Shown piece after piece: positions 11,901 to 21,870 of a DNA stretch of 64,000 nt. The position numbers were made by a program, and so were the translations under genes. Source of the stretch: Pyxicephalus adspersus (taxonomy: Eukaryota; Chordata; Amphibia; Anura; Pyxicephalidae). A model generated the notes under the pieces. It saw nothing but the letters and a program-made list of their open reading frames with translations, searched no databases and was not told the DNA's origin. The stretch is taken from positions 43,788,952-43,852,951 of the forward strand of contig NC_092859.1 of NCBI RefSeq assembly GCF_032062135.1. Direction: 5' to 3'. Position 1 is the stretch's first letter. Each line of letters starts with the position of its first letter.

Positions 11901-12409
11901 AAGAAAGTGGAAAAAAGAATTTTCTACATAAACCTCATATATACAGTATAATACATGTGGTCCTTGAGCAAAATATAATATAACAATTGACCATGACCAT
12001 TGGTCATTCTTAGAACATTCTCATTGCCTAAGGCCCTACTTTGTTACCCTGGAAAAATTATAGAACCACTTGTAGAAAGGTTATAGGCTGGTCATTGCCA
12101 TGAACAAGTGCTTTAAGTGAATGCAACGTCGGACTATCTCTCTCAATCTTCTTGTCCATGTTCTTCCCTAAAAGTGTTGTCATACCAGAGTTTCTGTTTG
12201 GAGCAAGGGTGAGCAGGGAAAACCATAGCAACTGTTCATGTTTTTTAGCCTGCTCAACTGCTTTGTTACCAGAAAATGCTCATCCATGTTGGATTGGGAG
12301 AACCTGCTCTAAAGCAGTGTGTTCAACTATTTAGGAATCTTTGGAATTTTCCACACCCCTGACAAAAGACATTATATTACTATTATCTAAAGGCAGATAT
12401 TCATTCATT
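11901..12409. other. No recognisable feature
   Basis: The short open stretch 12152-12334 (+) has no recognisable protein content. Confidence 0.35.
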
Positions 12410-12566
12410 GCGCTGCATTCATTGATCAGCACAGCCCGCAATCTCTTTTTTTTTTATATTTGAGCTTGATCAGCGAATATACACCGGCCATTCTCTCTTA
12501 CAATAAGCGAGAACGGCCAAATTCGTCGCAAGATCGAGATTTAAAAACTTGCTCGCTCATCCCTGG
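12410..12566 (-). mobile_element. Partial, inverted copy of the TAGGGATGAGCAAG MITE terminus
   Basis: It ends CTTGCTCGCTCATCCC, the reverse complement of the terminus at 14081, and its body matches the first about 170 bp of that MITE in inverted orientation. Confidence 0.75.
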
Positions 12567-12923
12567 TGTCAACTACAGCATATTTGTAAATGGTTTTATA
12601 TATGCAGTTAGGTCCATAAATATTTAGACAGAGTCAGAGACAACTTTTTTCTAATTTTGGTTCTGTACATTACCACGATCAATTTTAAATGAAACAACTC
12701 AGATGCAGTTGAACTGCAGACTTTCAGCTTTAATTCAGTGGGTTGAACAAAAAGATTGCATGAAAATGTGAGGAACTAAAGCCTTTTTTTAACACAATCA
12801 TTTCATTTCAAGGGCCCAAAAGTAATTGGACAATTTACTCAATGGCTATTTCATGGGCTGGCGTAGGCAATTCCTTCGTTGTCATTATCAATTAAGCAGA
12901 TAAAAGGCCTGGAGTTGATATTT

Positions 12924-12939
12924 GGGGGGGGGGGGGGGG
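12924..12939. repeat. G16 homopolymer inside the Tc1 element
   Basis: Sixteen G residues lie upstream of the transposase start. It is a probable slippage expansion or a homopolymer-length error. Confidence 0.9.
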
Positions 12940-12974
12940 CTTGTATGTGGAAGATTTTGCTGTGAACAGACAAC

Positions 12975-13896
12975 ATGCGGTCAAAGGAGCTCTCCATGCA
13001 GGTGAAACAAGCCATCCTTAAGCTGCAAAAACAGAAAAAACCCATCTGAGAAATTGCTACAATATTAGGAGTGGCAAAATCTGCAGTTTGGTCCTTCATG
13101 AGAAAGAAATAAAGCACTGGTGAACTCGGCAACGCCAAAATACCTGGACGTCCACGGAAGACAACAGTGGTGGATGATCACAGAATCATTTCCATGGTGA
13201 AGAGAAACCCCTTCACAACAGCCAACCAAGTGAACAACACTCTCCAGGAAGTAGGCGTATCGATATCCAAGTCTACCATAAAGAGAAGACTGCATGAAAG
13301 TAAATACAGAGGGTGCACTGCAAGGTGCAAGCCACTCATAAGCCTCAACAATAGAAAGGCTAGATTGGACTTTGCTCAAAAACAACTAAAAAAGCTAGCA
13401 CAGTTCTATAAAAACAGATGAAACCAAGATCAACCTTTCCCAGAATGATGGCAAGAAAAATTTATGATCCAAAGCATACCACATGATCTGTAAAACATGG
13501 CGGAGGCAGTGTGATGGCTTGGGCGTGCATGGCTGCCATGGCACTGGGACACTAGTGTTTATCCATGATGTGACACAGGATAGTAGCAGCCGAATGAATT
13601 CTAAGGTGTTCAGAAACATACTGTCTACTCAAACCCAGCTAAATGCAGTCACATTGATTGGAAGGTGTTTCATAATACAGATGGACAATGACCCAAAACA
13701 TACAGCCAATGCAACCCAGGAGTTTATTAAAGCAAAGAAGTGGAATATTCTTGAATGGCAAAGTCAGTCACCTGATCTGAACCCGATTGAGCATGCATTT
13801 CACTTGTTGAAGACTAAACTTCAGACAGAAAGGCCCACAAACAAACAGCAACTGAAAGCCGCTGCAGTAAAGGCCTGGCAGAGCAATAAAAAGTAG
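12975..13896 (+). pseudogene. Tc1-like transposase, inactivated
   Basis: Tc1 transposases cut and paste their element at TA sites, using an N-terminal paired-like DNA-binding domain and a DDE catalytic domain. The start ATG at 12975 is the first in-frame Met of the relic and opens MRSKELSMQVKQAILKLQ, a helix-turn-helix region. It continues with GRPRKT, the typical hinge motif. Catalytic-region words are present but in different frames: TDETKINLSQNDGKK near 13417-13461, MDNDPKHTA near 13681, and SPDLNPIEH near 13769-13795. Frameshifts and stops separate them: in-frame stops occur early in the N-terminal part and after about 13420, and the last frame (13483-13896) ends in TAG. Length with breaks is about 307 codons, a little under the family norm of about 340. 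It is dead as it stands. The element sits between 60-bp termini, confirming the family. Confidence 0.9.
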
Positions 13897-14080
13897 GAAA
13901 CCCAGCATCTGGTGATGCCAATGAGTTCAAGACTACAGGCTGTTATTGTCAGCAAAGGGTTTTCAACCAAGTTGTACAGTAATGTACAGAACCAAAATTA
14001 GAAAAAAGTTGTCTCTGTCCAAATATTTATGGACCTAACTGCATATATAAAACCATTTACAAATATGCTGTAGTTGACAC

Positions 14081-14896
14081 TAGGGATGAGCAAGCGAGTT
14101 TTTAAAACTCGATCTTGCGGCAAATTCGGTCGTTCTTGCTTACCAAAATTGTAAGAGAGAATGGCCGGTGTATATTTGCCGATCACGCTCAAATTAAAAA
14201 AAAAAAAAAAAAAAAGATTGCGGGCTGTGCTGATCAATGAATGCAGCGCCGGCTGCATTCATTGATCATCTCCGTGTGCGATCCCCGGCACTAGAAGGTA
14301 AATGGGGAGAAGTGGAATTGCAGAAGAATTTTCAATGGAGTTTTTATATTGAGAGTTTATCTGCAGTTCAGTTCCCACAGTCCCTGGGCTGATAACTACA
14401 GCCTGGTGACCGTGGGAACTTTGCAGTCACAGCTGAGTGGAGGAGGGACGCGAGTGCCTCAAATCATCTGTGACTGCAAGTGAACTCTCAATGGAGTTTC
14501 TCCATTGAGAGTTCATCTGCAGTTCAGTTCCCACGGTCACTGGGCTGTACCTACAGCCCGGTGACTGTGGGAACTGAACTGCAGATGAACTTGAGTTTCT
14601 CCATTGAGAGTTCATCTGCAGTTCCACTGCAATCCCTGGGCACTAGAGGTAATTAACCTCTAGTGCCGGGGATCTCAAACAGGAGGATTCCCAGGGCTGC
14701 AAGAATAAATTCAGCCCTGAGAATCCACTGCGATCCCAGGGCACTAGAAGTTATTTAACCTCAAGTGGCGTGGATCGTAATGGTTTCCTTGATCTTCCGA
14801 TGGTTTCGTGAAATCGGTTCGCTAAAATTTAGCGGATCCATCGGAAGTTCGAGGAAATTTTCGCAAGAATACCAGAGGCATTCTTGCTCATTCCTA
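14081..14896. mobile_element. 816-bp non-autonomous DNA element with TAGGRATGAGCAAG termini
   Basis: The left end is TAGGGATGAGCAAG and the reverse complement of the right end is TAGGAATGAGCAAG (one mismatch). The interior has no coding capacity and is built of nested inverted repeats, including the 38-bp stem at 14511-14590 and the 15-bp stem GAACTCTCAATGGAG with a TTT loop near 14482-14514. A module at 14411-14434 is the reverse complement of one in the hAT-type elements at 34556 and 44939, which suggests a hAT relationship. The flanking octamers (GTTGACAC and ATGGTCAC) match at only 5 of 8, so the target duplication is unproved. Confidence 0.65.
14511..14590. repeat. 38-bp stem, 4-base loop inverted repeat
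   Basis: GTTCATCTGCAGTTCAGTTC... (14511-14548) pairs with 14553-14590 across the loop ACCT, with two mismatches by eye. It can form a cruciform in DNA or a pre-miRNA-like hairpin if transcribed. Confidence 0.9.
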
Positions 14897-15184
14897 ATGG
14901 TCACCAGACTGCCCAAAGACTTTCCTAAAGCCACCAGGGATGTGAACATCAGACATCCCCTAATGGCTTCAGCATGATCAATCTGCATGAACAATGGAGT
15001 TATAATGTTCTCTGGCCACAATATGTCTTTAAAATGTGCTGCTTTCAGGTGACAAATTGTTGTATTTAGAGAACAGAACAACCAGCACAATGTTTTCCTC
15101 TTTGCCATTTATTGTGATCAGATTTAGGATATCTGGACACTTAGAACGGAACTGAGGCAAATCCCACCAACACTATTACCTATT
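14897..15184. other. No recognisable gene
   Basis: Unassigned sequence just right of the MITE. A 115-codon minus-strand open stretch (14761-15108) overlaps the MITE end and is not a credible gene. Confidence 0.35.
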
Positions 15185-15224
15185 TGGAGTTCAGCTTCAG
15201 AAAGACTGCTGAAGCTGAACTCCA
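15185..15224. repeat. Perfect 16-bp stem hairpin
   Basis: TGGAGTTCAGCTTCAG (15185-15200) and its exact reverse complement (15209-15224) flank an 8-base loop. It is probably the core of a small MITE; a similar word is familiar from frog repeats. Confidence 0.85.
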
Positions 15225-16477
15225 GACAAATATTACTAAAACACTATGTAACATAGTCAAGTATTAGTAGCAAATCATTACTTTTATTACTAAAGGAACC
15301 AATTAAAATACCTGCATCTGACTTTATTAATAAGTATTATCAGTTATATCTGTATTTTCATGTACAGGAGGTCTCTGGGTAAGGGTCAATACTCTGAGCC
15401 AGTCAGGCCTTATTGCATGCACATGTGCTGACATTATCATAATGGCAGTGGGACAGAGGAAATAGATGACCTCAGTAGTTCTGTTTTCCTGCAATTCGCT
15501 ACTAGTTTTTGTAGCTGTTGAGTTTAGCATTTATATAACCTTTATGTAATCATTTGAATATAGTTCAAACTTAAACCATTACGGTTATAAACCCGGTCTT
15601 TTGGTGTCATAAGCAATCCAATTCAGCCACATAGATTGGTCTAAAAGTAACACAATTAGTAGAGAAGTGCTGATTACTGAAACTGTAAATAAGACGCATG
15701 TCAAAAATAAGCATATACATTTTATATATATTCTACTAAATGCAAAAAAATCCTATTAGAATGTGGGTTGACATATCCCTGACTGTGGTAGTTGTAATAT
15801 TCTATAGAACATTTCCCTTTAGCTGTAAATTAGGAATTACAGAATGCTTACTCACTAATTTAGCACTTAAAATCAGAGAGTAAGGGTTATAGAGAGAAAG
15901 GGATATATATGTCTTGTCCAAGTTTAGCTTAGCTCAGCCAAAGTAAAGTAATGCACTAGCACAAAATGATGGAATATTCCTGGATTTTCTTCCTTTATCA
16001 GTTCCTCTACTATTTTTGGGGAATTTTACTGTGGCCATATCCCATATCCACCTGCACCATCGAACCTCCTGAGTTTGCAGTTCTTGTGTGTTATAATCCT
16101 ATGAACTGGATATGATCTGTGCATTGTCAAATCTGCAATGCAAAACAGCAATGATGTGTGTTTTCCTAATGTCTCTATTTCTGGAAATCATACACAAAAC
16201 TGAGACAGAGTAATGATAAGGAGAACCTATGGCTTTCTAAATAACCATTCAGTATAAAAAAAAAAGAATCAATTGTAAAAAGTTTAATAATGATTAAAAA
16301 GTTCATTTTTAAAGATGAGCAGCAAGCAAACAGATAAATACACGTCAAATAAATATAAATGAGCTGTTTGATCTGTCAATGGATTTGTAGAATTTACATA
16401 CTGTTTAGCTTTGGATAAAGATTTACCTCTATTATTAGTCTTGGTGTCCATTGACTATAACTAAGCCCAACATTTTG
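15225..16477. other. No recognisable feature
   Basis: No coding exon, RNA gene or named repeat was seen. Confidence 0.4.
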
Positions 16478-16600
16478 GGCTCTGTTTATAAAACAGGTAA
16501 TCTGGCGTTCCCATTCCCCTGGTAGGAATGAATTAGTGCCATTGAAACACATAGAGGATTTCCACGAGGGGAAGTCTGATTAACTGTTTTCTTTCCTCAT
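16478..16600. mobile_element. MITE-like repeat fragment, GGGCTCTGTTTATAAAAC family
   Basis: It opens GGGCTCTGTTTATAAAACAG and contains CCATTGAAACACATAGAGGA. The reverse-complement words (TGTGTTTCAATG, TAATTGATTCCC) occur in the repeat at 48087-48232, indicating one palindromic family. Confidence 0.45.
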
Positions 16601-17190
16601 TTCCTCTTGCCTCATTAGGACAGAAAATAAAGAAAACATTCTCACAAGAAGGGTGTAGATTGCAAAACATAATAGGGGTTGTAACTCTCCCTGCTCTATA
16701 CTAAGGAAAGGCTGGATTTGTATTATTGTGTGCCTTGTATATCACAACTGATGTTTAGCTTTAGTAAATCTTTCATATTTTTTAATAAGAATCTTAATAA
16801 TAATATTAACAATATTTGCTACATAATCACATCTGCTATCTTGTGACCCTTCTCTCTGTTCAATACTGTCCTCAAACTCTAACAATGACAAATACTTATA
16901 TTGTACCTGTTAGATAGATAGAAACCATCATTTTGCCTAGAATGTAAGTGATATGAGGGAGCCTAAGGCAGTTATTTTATGCTTAGCAAGAGAGAAAAAT
17001 TCTTTCATTAAAAAAGGAATGTTATATGGAAATGCTGATGTGTATGGGTCCTGTTTATATATATGGGATTTGACTGTTACTGAAAGGTCCAATTTATTTA
17101 GGAACAAAAAGCTATAATCACTTTAAAACAAAATACTTAATAATGTGTTAATGGTGCTGTCATTTTCTGAAAGGACACTATGAAGACTTT
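16601..17190. other. No recognisable feature
   Basis: AT-rich stretch without recognised content. Confidence 0.4.
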
Positions 17191-17194
17191 GTTA

Positions 17195-17362
17195 AAAAGT
17201 AAAAACAAAAAAACAAATCAAAACAAAAAAACAAAACAAACCTGGAATGGATTTCTTAAAAATGGTTTGCCTTTTAGTTATGACAGCCCCAGTTTTGCTG
17301 GATAACCCAGGTTCTCCCATGATAGTCTATCTTTTCCAGTCAAGAGAGCTTTAATGGCTCAT
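17195..17362 (-). mobile_element. MITE fragment, GCCTGATTTATTAAAGCTC family, copy 2, with A-rich (AAAAC) tract
   Basis: An (AAAAC)n-like tract at 17195-17238 is joined to CCTGGAATGGATTTCTTAAA, then GATAACCCAGGTTCTCCCAT and AGTCTATCTTTTCCAGTC, the right half of the family. The left half is missing. Confidence 0.6.
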
Positions 17363-18179
17363 AGTATAAAGGGGAACTGTTTTATGGGCTAAAGGTGGCT
17401 TTTTGTTCATCCAGACTTGTGATCCAGCACAGCCACATGCTTAACTTGCAAAAGTTGAGTCTGGGTGAATCTTCTCAGATTCCATTTGTTTCTAATTTTA
17501 CAAATATATATGTTGAATCCACCAAAATGAATTTGGGTCAAATTGAACCAATGTTTAGCTTTCTGAGGTAAAGATTTTTTGTAAAGATACACAGCAAGTG
17601 TAACTTATCTAACTTACCTAACTTATCATCCAGCTCCCAGTCAGCACTTACTTTGACAACTACTTTGAAGTTTGTGAGCTCAATAATAATGGAAATAATG
17701 GAAAGGATGGAAAGTTGAATTGAACCCACCATGACAACAAACTCAAACCTTATATATAAGATAAACACTCCATAGCCTTGGGTGCCATGATCTTGCCACT
17801 GATTCACCAATTGTCCTTCGTAACTACTACTACTGAGTTCTAGAGATACCCAGAAGATTTATTGCTGTGAAGTACCAGTTATCCAACCATCTAGTCATCA
17901 CAAGTTGGCTGCTGTGGAATTATTCTGCTCCCAACACATCCCCTTACTAAATAATTGCTGCCCAATATATCTCATTCTTTGGGGCCATAGTAGCAAGATA
18001 ACCAGTGTTCTTCTTTAGCTGTCTTAGGTTTAATGTTTTGCTGACTGTTGTAAGTCACAAAATACTTTTTGGGTTCTCTCAAAAATGTACCCTATTATTG
18101 AAGACAATCAGTACCTAGGCAGCTTGTGCTTCAGACAATGCCATCTCATTCCAAATAGTGAAGGAGAAAATTGTAGGCT
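17363..18179. other. No recognisable gene
   Basis: Open stretches on the minus strand (17407-17592, 17538-17810) show no recognisable protein. No repeats were recognised. Confidence 0.35.
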
Positions 18180-18344
18180 AAAAAATGGCTTCTTATACTA
18201 TTTATAGATGTTTTTTTTTATAATGCATTAACTGTACTGAATGTTTCTGATCTAAGTTATTCAATAGTTTATTTCAGTTTTGTAACTATATATAAATAAA
18301 GAATGAGAATTAATAAAAATTCTTGAAAAAAAAATGGCTTCTTA
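18180..18344 (+). mobile_element. 5'-truncated retrocopy with 15-bp target duplication
   Basis: The direct repeat AAAAATGGCTTCTTA occurs at 18181-18195 and again ending at 18344. The roughly 133-bp insert between them ends with AATAAAG, a second AATAAA and an A-run. This is the signature of LINE-machinery insertion: target-site duplication, 3' A tail and 5' truncation. It may be the 3' end of a LINE or of another transcript; the source was not identified. Confidence 0.6.
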
Positions 18345-18364
18345 CTTACTCTTCCAAGATTCAA

Positions 18365-18590
18365 TGGGCCTGATTTATGAAAGCTCTCCAAGGCTGGAGA
18401 GGATACACTATCATCAAGGAAGCTGGCTGATCCAGCAAACCTGGAATGGATTTGGTCTAGGATTCAAAACATTTGCTAGCAAATAGAAAATTACTTTGAA
18501 ACAATCCATTCCAGGTTTGCTGAATCACCCAGGTTCCTTGATGAAAGTGTATCCTCTCCAGCTTTGGAGCGATTTCATAAATAAGGCCCA
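18365..18590. mobile_element. MITE, GCCTGATTTATTAAAGCTC family, copy 3 (best preserved)
   Basis: The left end GGGCCTGATTTATGAAAGCT and right end (reverse complement TGGGCCTTATTTATGAAATC) are inverted repeats. The whole 226 bp folds on itself through CTCCAAGGCTGGAGAGGATA and GGTTTGCTGAATCACCCAGG blocks. There is no coding capacity. Related copies are at 9279, 17239, 51748, 52401 and 54905. Confidence 0.8.
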
Positions 18591-19340
18591 ATAGGTGCAA
18601 ATATGTCCCTGATGGCATCACAAGGGTCCCAAATAAGGAACAAATAGGATCCCCATAATTAAACCTAACTAGTCTAGTACTTCAGAAAGCAATAGGAAAG
18701 TTCTTTAATCTATAGCAACCAAACAGCAGGCATCCATTATCCGCCTAACTGCTTTAGCCAGGCAAAAAGTAAACACTCATTAGTTTCCTTGGGTTGTTTA
18801 CCTCCCCACCCCCATATTTATTTATGCATATTTAATTCATGTATTCAGTTTTTGTGACCTGGAAAAGCACTATACATGTCTTATGTAAATGGTTGCAGGT
18901 ATCTATTTTTATGCATGCTTGTTTATGTTTTTCCAACTGAATGTGCCTGTATATAACAATCGGCATCTAAATAGAGGATGAAAAAAGAAACAAGTTATTA
19001 CATAAGGAATTGAATGAGGGCTTAAATAAAAGAAAACAAACAGGCAGGAGTGTTACAGTATGCTTTATACAAACTAGAACCAGAAAAAAATTATGTGCAT
19101 CAGCGATTATTGAGAATCAGTAATTACAGTTTTCCTTGATACCCCTGTCAAGTCCCACTAAAACCTGTGGAACCTGCCTGTGAAATCTACCTGTGATGAG
19201 GTGACATGAATGGTGCACTATTCTGGAATTCAGAGCATAGTTTCCATTATCACATTATAATGCCTGCTTGCATGACAGTGGAATGGAAACAATGTTGTAG
19301 GGGAGAGTGGCTTTCACTGCTGACTCACAAAGCTGTAATT
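18591..19340. other. No recognisable feature
   Basis: Unique-looking sequence without recognised content. Confidence 0.4.
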
Positions 19341-20275
19341 TGTCAAATATCACCTGGCCACACCTGGCCACACCTAGCCCCACCCACCCCTCTCTGGATT
19401 GGCAGTACTAGTTATTTAACCAGCAACACTTTAGTAAAATTTAGTAAAATCAGCCTCTCCGCTGAGCAGTTCCTCTCTCTCTGACATGGATTCCTCTGGC
19501 TCACTCTCAGCCTGGATTCCTCTGTCTCTCTCTCAACATGAATCCCTCTGGCTCTCTCTTCAGCCTGGATCCCTTTTGACGAATACTTCCCAGTCATCCT
19601 CTTGCTGAGCACACCTTCTCAGCCACTTACTCCCAGTCAGGATTGGGTTGGGCAAAGAAAGCCATCCTTTCACTCCCTTGGCCAGCTCCAGGGCCCTAAA
19701 GTACCTGGTTTCTTCCTAGAAACTCATCCAACCCTAAGAACTCTCTATTCTCTGGAGACTTTATTAACCCCCCCCCCCTAGCAGTCTGATTCTGTCCAAA
19801 TTTCCGTGCAAAAAGTGATACAATTTTTTTGCATGGAAATTTCATTTACACTGTAGACTATAATTCTTAGGCAAAACTCACCAAAATATGTCCAATGGTT
19901 AATAAATTTATTACATTTAATAATAAACTGAAAAAAAAACAAAATAAAAAAAATATAGTTTACATGTAACATAACTGTACAGCAGCATATCATAGGAAAT
20001 AGTCATAGGAAACGTCATAGGAAACCCCATTGGCTCTTCCGTTAGCGGCTGGAGATCGGAAGAGGCAGATATGTCCCCAGGACCTTCCGGGACACCGGGG
20101 ACAGCCACGGAGCAAGGTAAGTGTGTTTTTTTTAGGTTAAAATAACCCCGAGTGTGACTCGGGATTACTGCTTTTTGCAACTAAAATCCACTCCGAGTCA
20201 CCCTCGGGATTACCACTTAGGTGGTTAACTTTCCTGACACTTTCCACCCTTTCTAGGGACACTCTGTCACAATGT
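19341..20275 (-). repeat. LTR-like or other repeat hosting a TTAA element (class uncertain)
   Basis: Read on the minus strand, this begins near 20272 as TGTGACAGAGTGTCCCTAG and reaches a TTAATAAAG polyadenylation-like word, within whose TTAA the 19764-20228 element is inserted. It then runs through a 36-bp repeated GGATTC/CTCTCTCT section (about 19465-19570) and a CCACACCTGG triplication (about 19350-19375). The TG start and AATAAA suggest an LTR, but I found no convincing far end or target duplication. Confidence 0.3.
19764..20228. mobile_element. piggyBac-type MITE with TTAA flanks, copy 1
   Basis: TTAA at 19764-19767 is followed by a C11 run and CTAGCAGT. The right end reads GGTGG then TTAA at 20225-20228, so both ends show TTAACC when read inward. 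TTAA duplication is the hallmark of piggyBac transposases. The interior has repeated CTCGGGATTA / CCGAGTGTGACTCGGG blocks and a strong splice-donor-like GCAAGGTAAGTGTG at about 20113-20126. There is no transposase. Confidence 0.7.
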
Positions 20276-20392
20276 GTACAATTATTTATATAATTTATGC
20301 AAATATAAACATAAATTAAAAAATCAACCCAAATAAAATTGAACCATATATATGTGAGAAGTGTATTTTTTTAACTCTTTAAAACTTGTCAG

Positions 20393-21522
20393 TAGTGTTG
20401 GTGTTCGAATTCAGGTTGTCCTTATATTCGACCCAGATAGACCTGACCCGAAAAAAAACGAGATTTGACGACAAAAATTGGGACTAAAAAAAAATGTGTC
20501 AAAAAATACAGGTTACCTACAATGTCATAATATCTCTTACTCTGTAACACACTTTCCAGCACAGTAATATTATGATACATTTGTTAAATTTAACCACCTG
20601 AGCGTTACACTGATGTCTAGATTTCTGTACCAAAAGCGTTACAGGTTTTCATGAAATTTTTTTTTTAAATTGTAGACCTGTAACTTACAGAAATATGTCC
20701 GGTCATCACGCACGCACAAGAAGCCGGTCGGCTTTTTTTTTCTCCGCCGGCCGGCTTCTTGTGTTAGAAGCACCCGACGCTGGACGGAGAACGACGTGGG
20801 ACGATCAGCGGGACCAGGTAAGAAGCCGGCCGGCATCTTGTGTTCAGCCGGCCGGCAGGCGGGCGGAACACAGGATGCTGGTCGGCGGAACACAAGATGC
20901 CGGCCGGCATCTTACCGGTCCCGCTGGTATAGGAGACGGCACCCGGCACTGGAGAGGGAGATCGATGCTGGAGGACGACGCTGGAACACGGACCCGACGC
21001 TGGATGAGCACAGCGGGACCAGGTAAGTGGGATTTTAATATAGACGAAAAAGTACGGGGTTATCGAAAGTTGCAAATATTTTTTGCGCGAAAAAGTACGG
21101 GGTTAGCGGTTGGGAGGTTAAGAAAAATTTAACAAATGTATCATATTACTGTGCTGGAAAGTGTGTTACAGAGTAGGTGATACTTATATTGGAGCACTAG
21201 AGGTTTTGAATGGGGAGACTTCCAGTCAATCAGACTTCCAGTCAATCAGAGACCTTTAGTGCTGGGCATCCTCCAAGAGTTAATTATCTCTATTGCCCCG
21301 GGGATCATAGTGGAACTGCACAGTTCAACACATACAACTAGTAAACCATTGCAAGAATAATCTGATTGCTCTTGCAGCCCTTAATAGTCCCTAAAAATAA
21401 CCTGAATTCTCCCATCATTAACTTCAATGGTGTTTGAATTCGGCATTGGATAACCCGAACAATATCTCAATATTCGATTGAATAGCTGTCAAATGGAATA
21501 GTGAGATATAAGACCAACACTA
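20393..21522. mobile_element. hAT-type non-autonomous element with 8-bp target duplication, copy 1
   Basis: It starts TAGTGTTGGTGTTCGAATTC and ends with the inverse ACCAACACTA. The flanks are CTTGTCAG (20385-20392) and CCTGTCAG (21523-21530), 7 of 8 identical; an 8-bp duplication is diagnostic of hAT transposases. Internally a palindrome (CTCTGTAACACACTTTCCAG...) is split by a TTAA element at 20590-21121. No transposase frame exists. It is the same family as 43992-45222. Confidence 0.85.
20590..21121. mobile_element. GC-rich piggyBac-type MITE, TTAA-flanked, copy 2
   Basis: TTAA at 20590-20593 is followed by CCACCTGAGCGTTAC; the far end reads GGGGTTAGCGGTTGGGAGG then TTAA at 21118-21121. The interior is strongly CpG- and GC-rich compared with everything around it. 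It has repeated and inverted GCCGGCCGGC modules and three CAGCGGGACCAGGTAAG words (two direct, one inverted as CTTACCGGTCCCGCTGG). The open frames across it (for example 20695-21132) reflect the GC-rich repeats rather than a gene. Confidence 0.75.
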
Positions 21523-21544
21523 CCTGTCAGTAAAAAAAAAAAAA

Positions 21545-21870
21545 GGAAACTGCTGTTCCTGTTTTTGAAGGCGGCATTGTTGTTCATCCACCTTCATTCC
21601 ATTTTAAAGGCTTGAACAGACACTCAATCACTGTCCTTTTAAACAATCATTACTGATCCTTTGGGGTGGCATTCTTAGAAATGACTCCTGTACAGACAGG
21701 CTGCTGGCTGTTCTGTTCTATAGAGAGGGTTGGTGCCTTGCTGTGTCTTCTCCATTAGTTAAATGATAGCTGCTGTTAGTGGCCTTACATTTACCATCCG
21801 GCAGTCAGCTGTACAGACTCTGGATTAGGAATGTTCATCTCAGACGACGAGAATCTAGCATTCACATGGG
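21545..21870. promoter_or_regulatory. Possible conserved non-coding block
   Basis: Repeat-free and compositionally even, with CATTGTTGTTCATCC, CATTCCATTTTAAAGG and CAGTCAGCTGTACAG (E-box) words. It stands next to heavily transposon-filled DNA. Conservation is a guess from appearance. Confidence 0.2.

Larger units (their letters stand above)
12410..14249 (+). mobile_element. Tc1/mariner-type element bounded by long (about 260-bp) inverted arms
   Basis: The inner part is a Tc1-like transposon: terminal repeat CAGTTAGGTCCATAAATATT at 12605 and its reverse complement ending near 14044, each about 60 bp, with TA-rich junctions. The inversion does not stop there. Outward, both sides share TGTCAACTACAGCATATTTG and then a segment with CTCGCTCATCCC, TTCGTCGCAAGATCGAG, ACACCGGCCATTCTCTC, a T/A run, and GATCAGCACAGCCCGCAATC in opposite orientation. 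Arms are about 12410-12668 and 13980-14249. The right arm's outer part is also the left end of the 14081-14896 MITE. Small indels distinguish the arms, for example an extra GTCAGA in the left Tc1 terminus. Confidence 0.8.

Noticed and set aside
13065..13385. 106-codon minus-strand frame
   Set aside because: Antisense shadow of the Tc1 transposase pseudogene.
19341..20275. Fourth solo LTR
   Set aside because: TGTGACAGAG start on the minus strand and AATAAA are suggestive, but no second terminus or target duplication could be found, so it is listed only as an uncertain repeat.
20695..21132. 145-codon open frame on the plus strand
   Set aside because: It lies almost wholly in the GC-rich TTAA MITE with repeated GCCGGC modules; stop codons are rare there by composition, and all other frames are open too.
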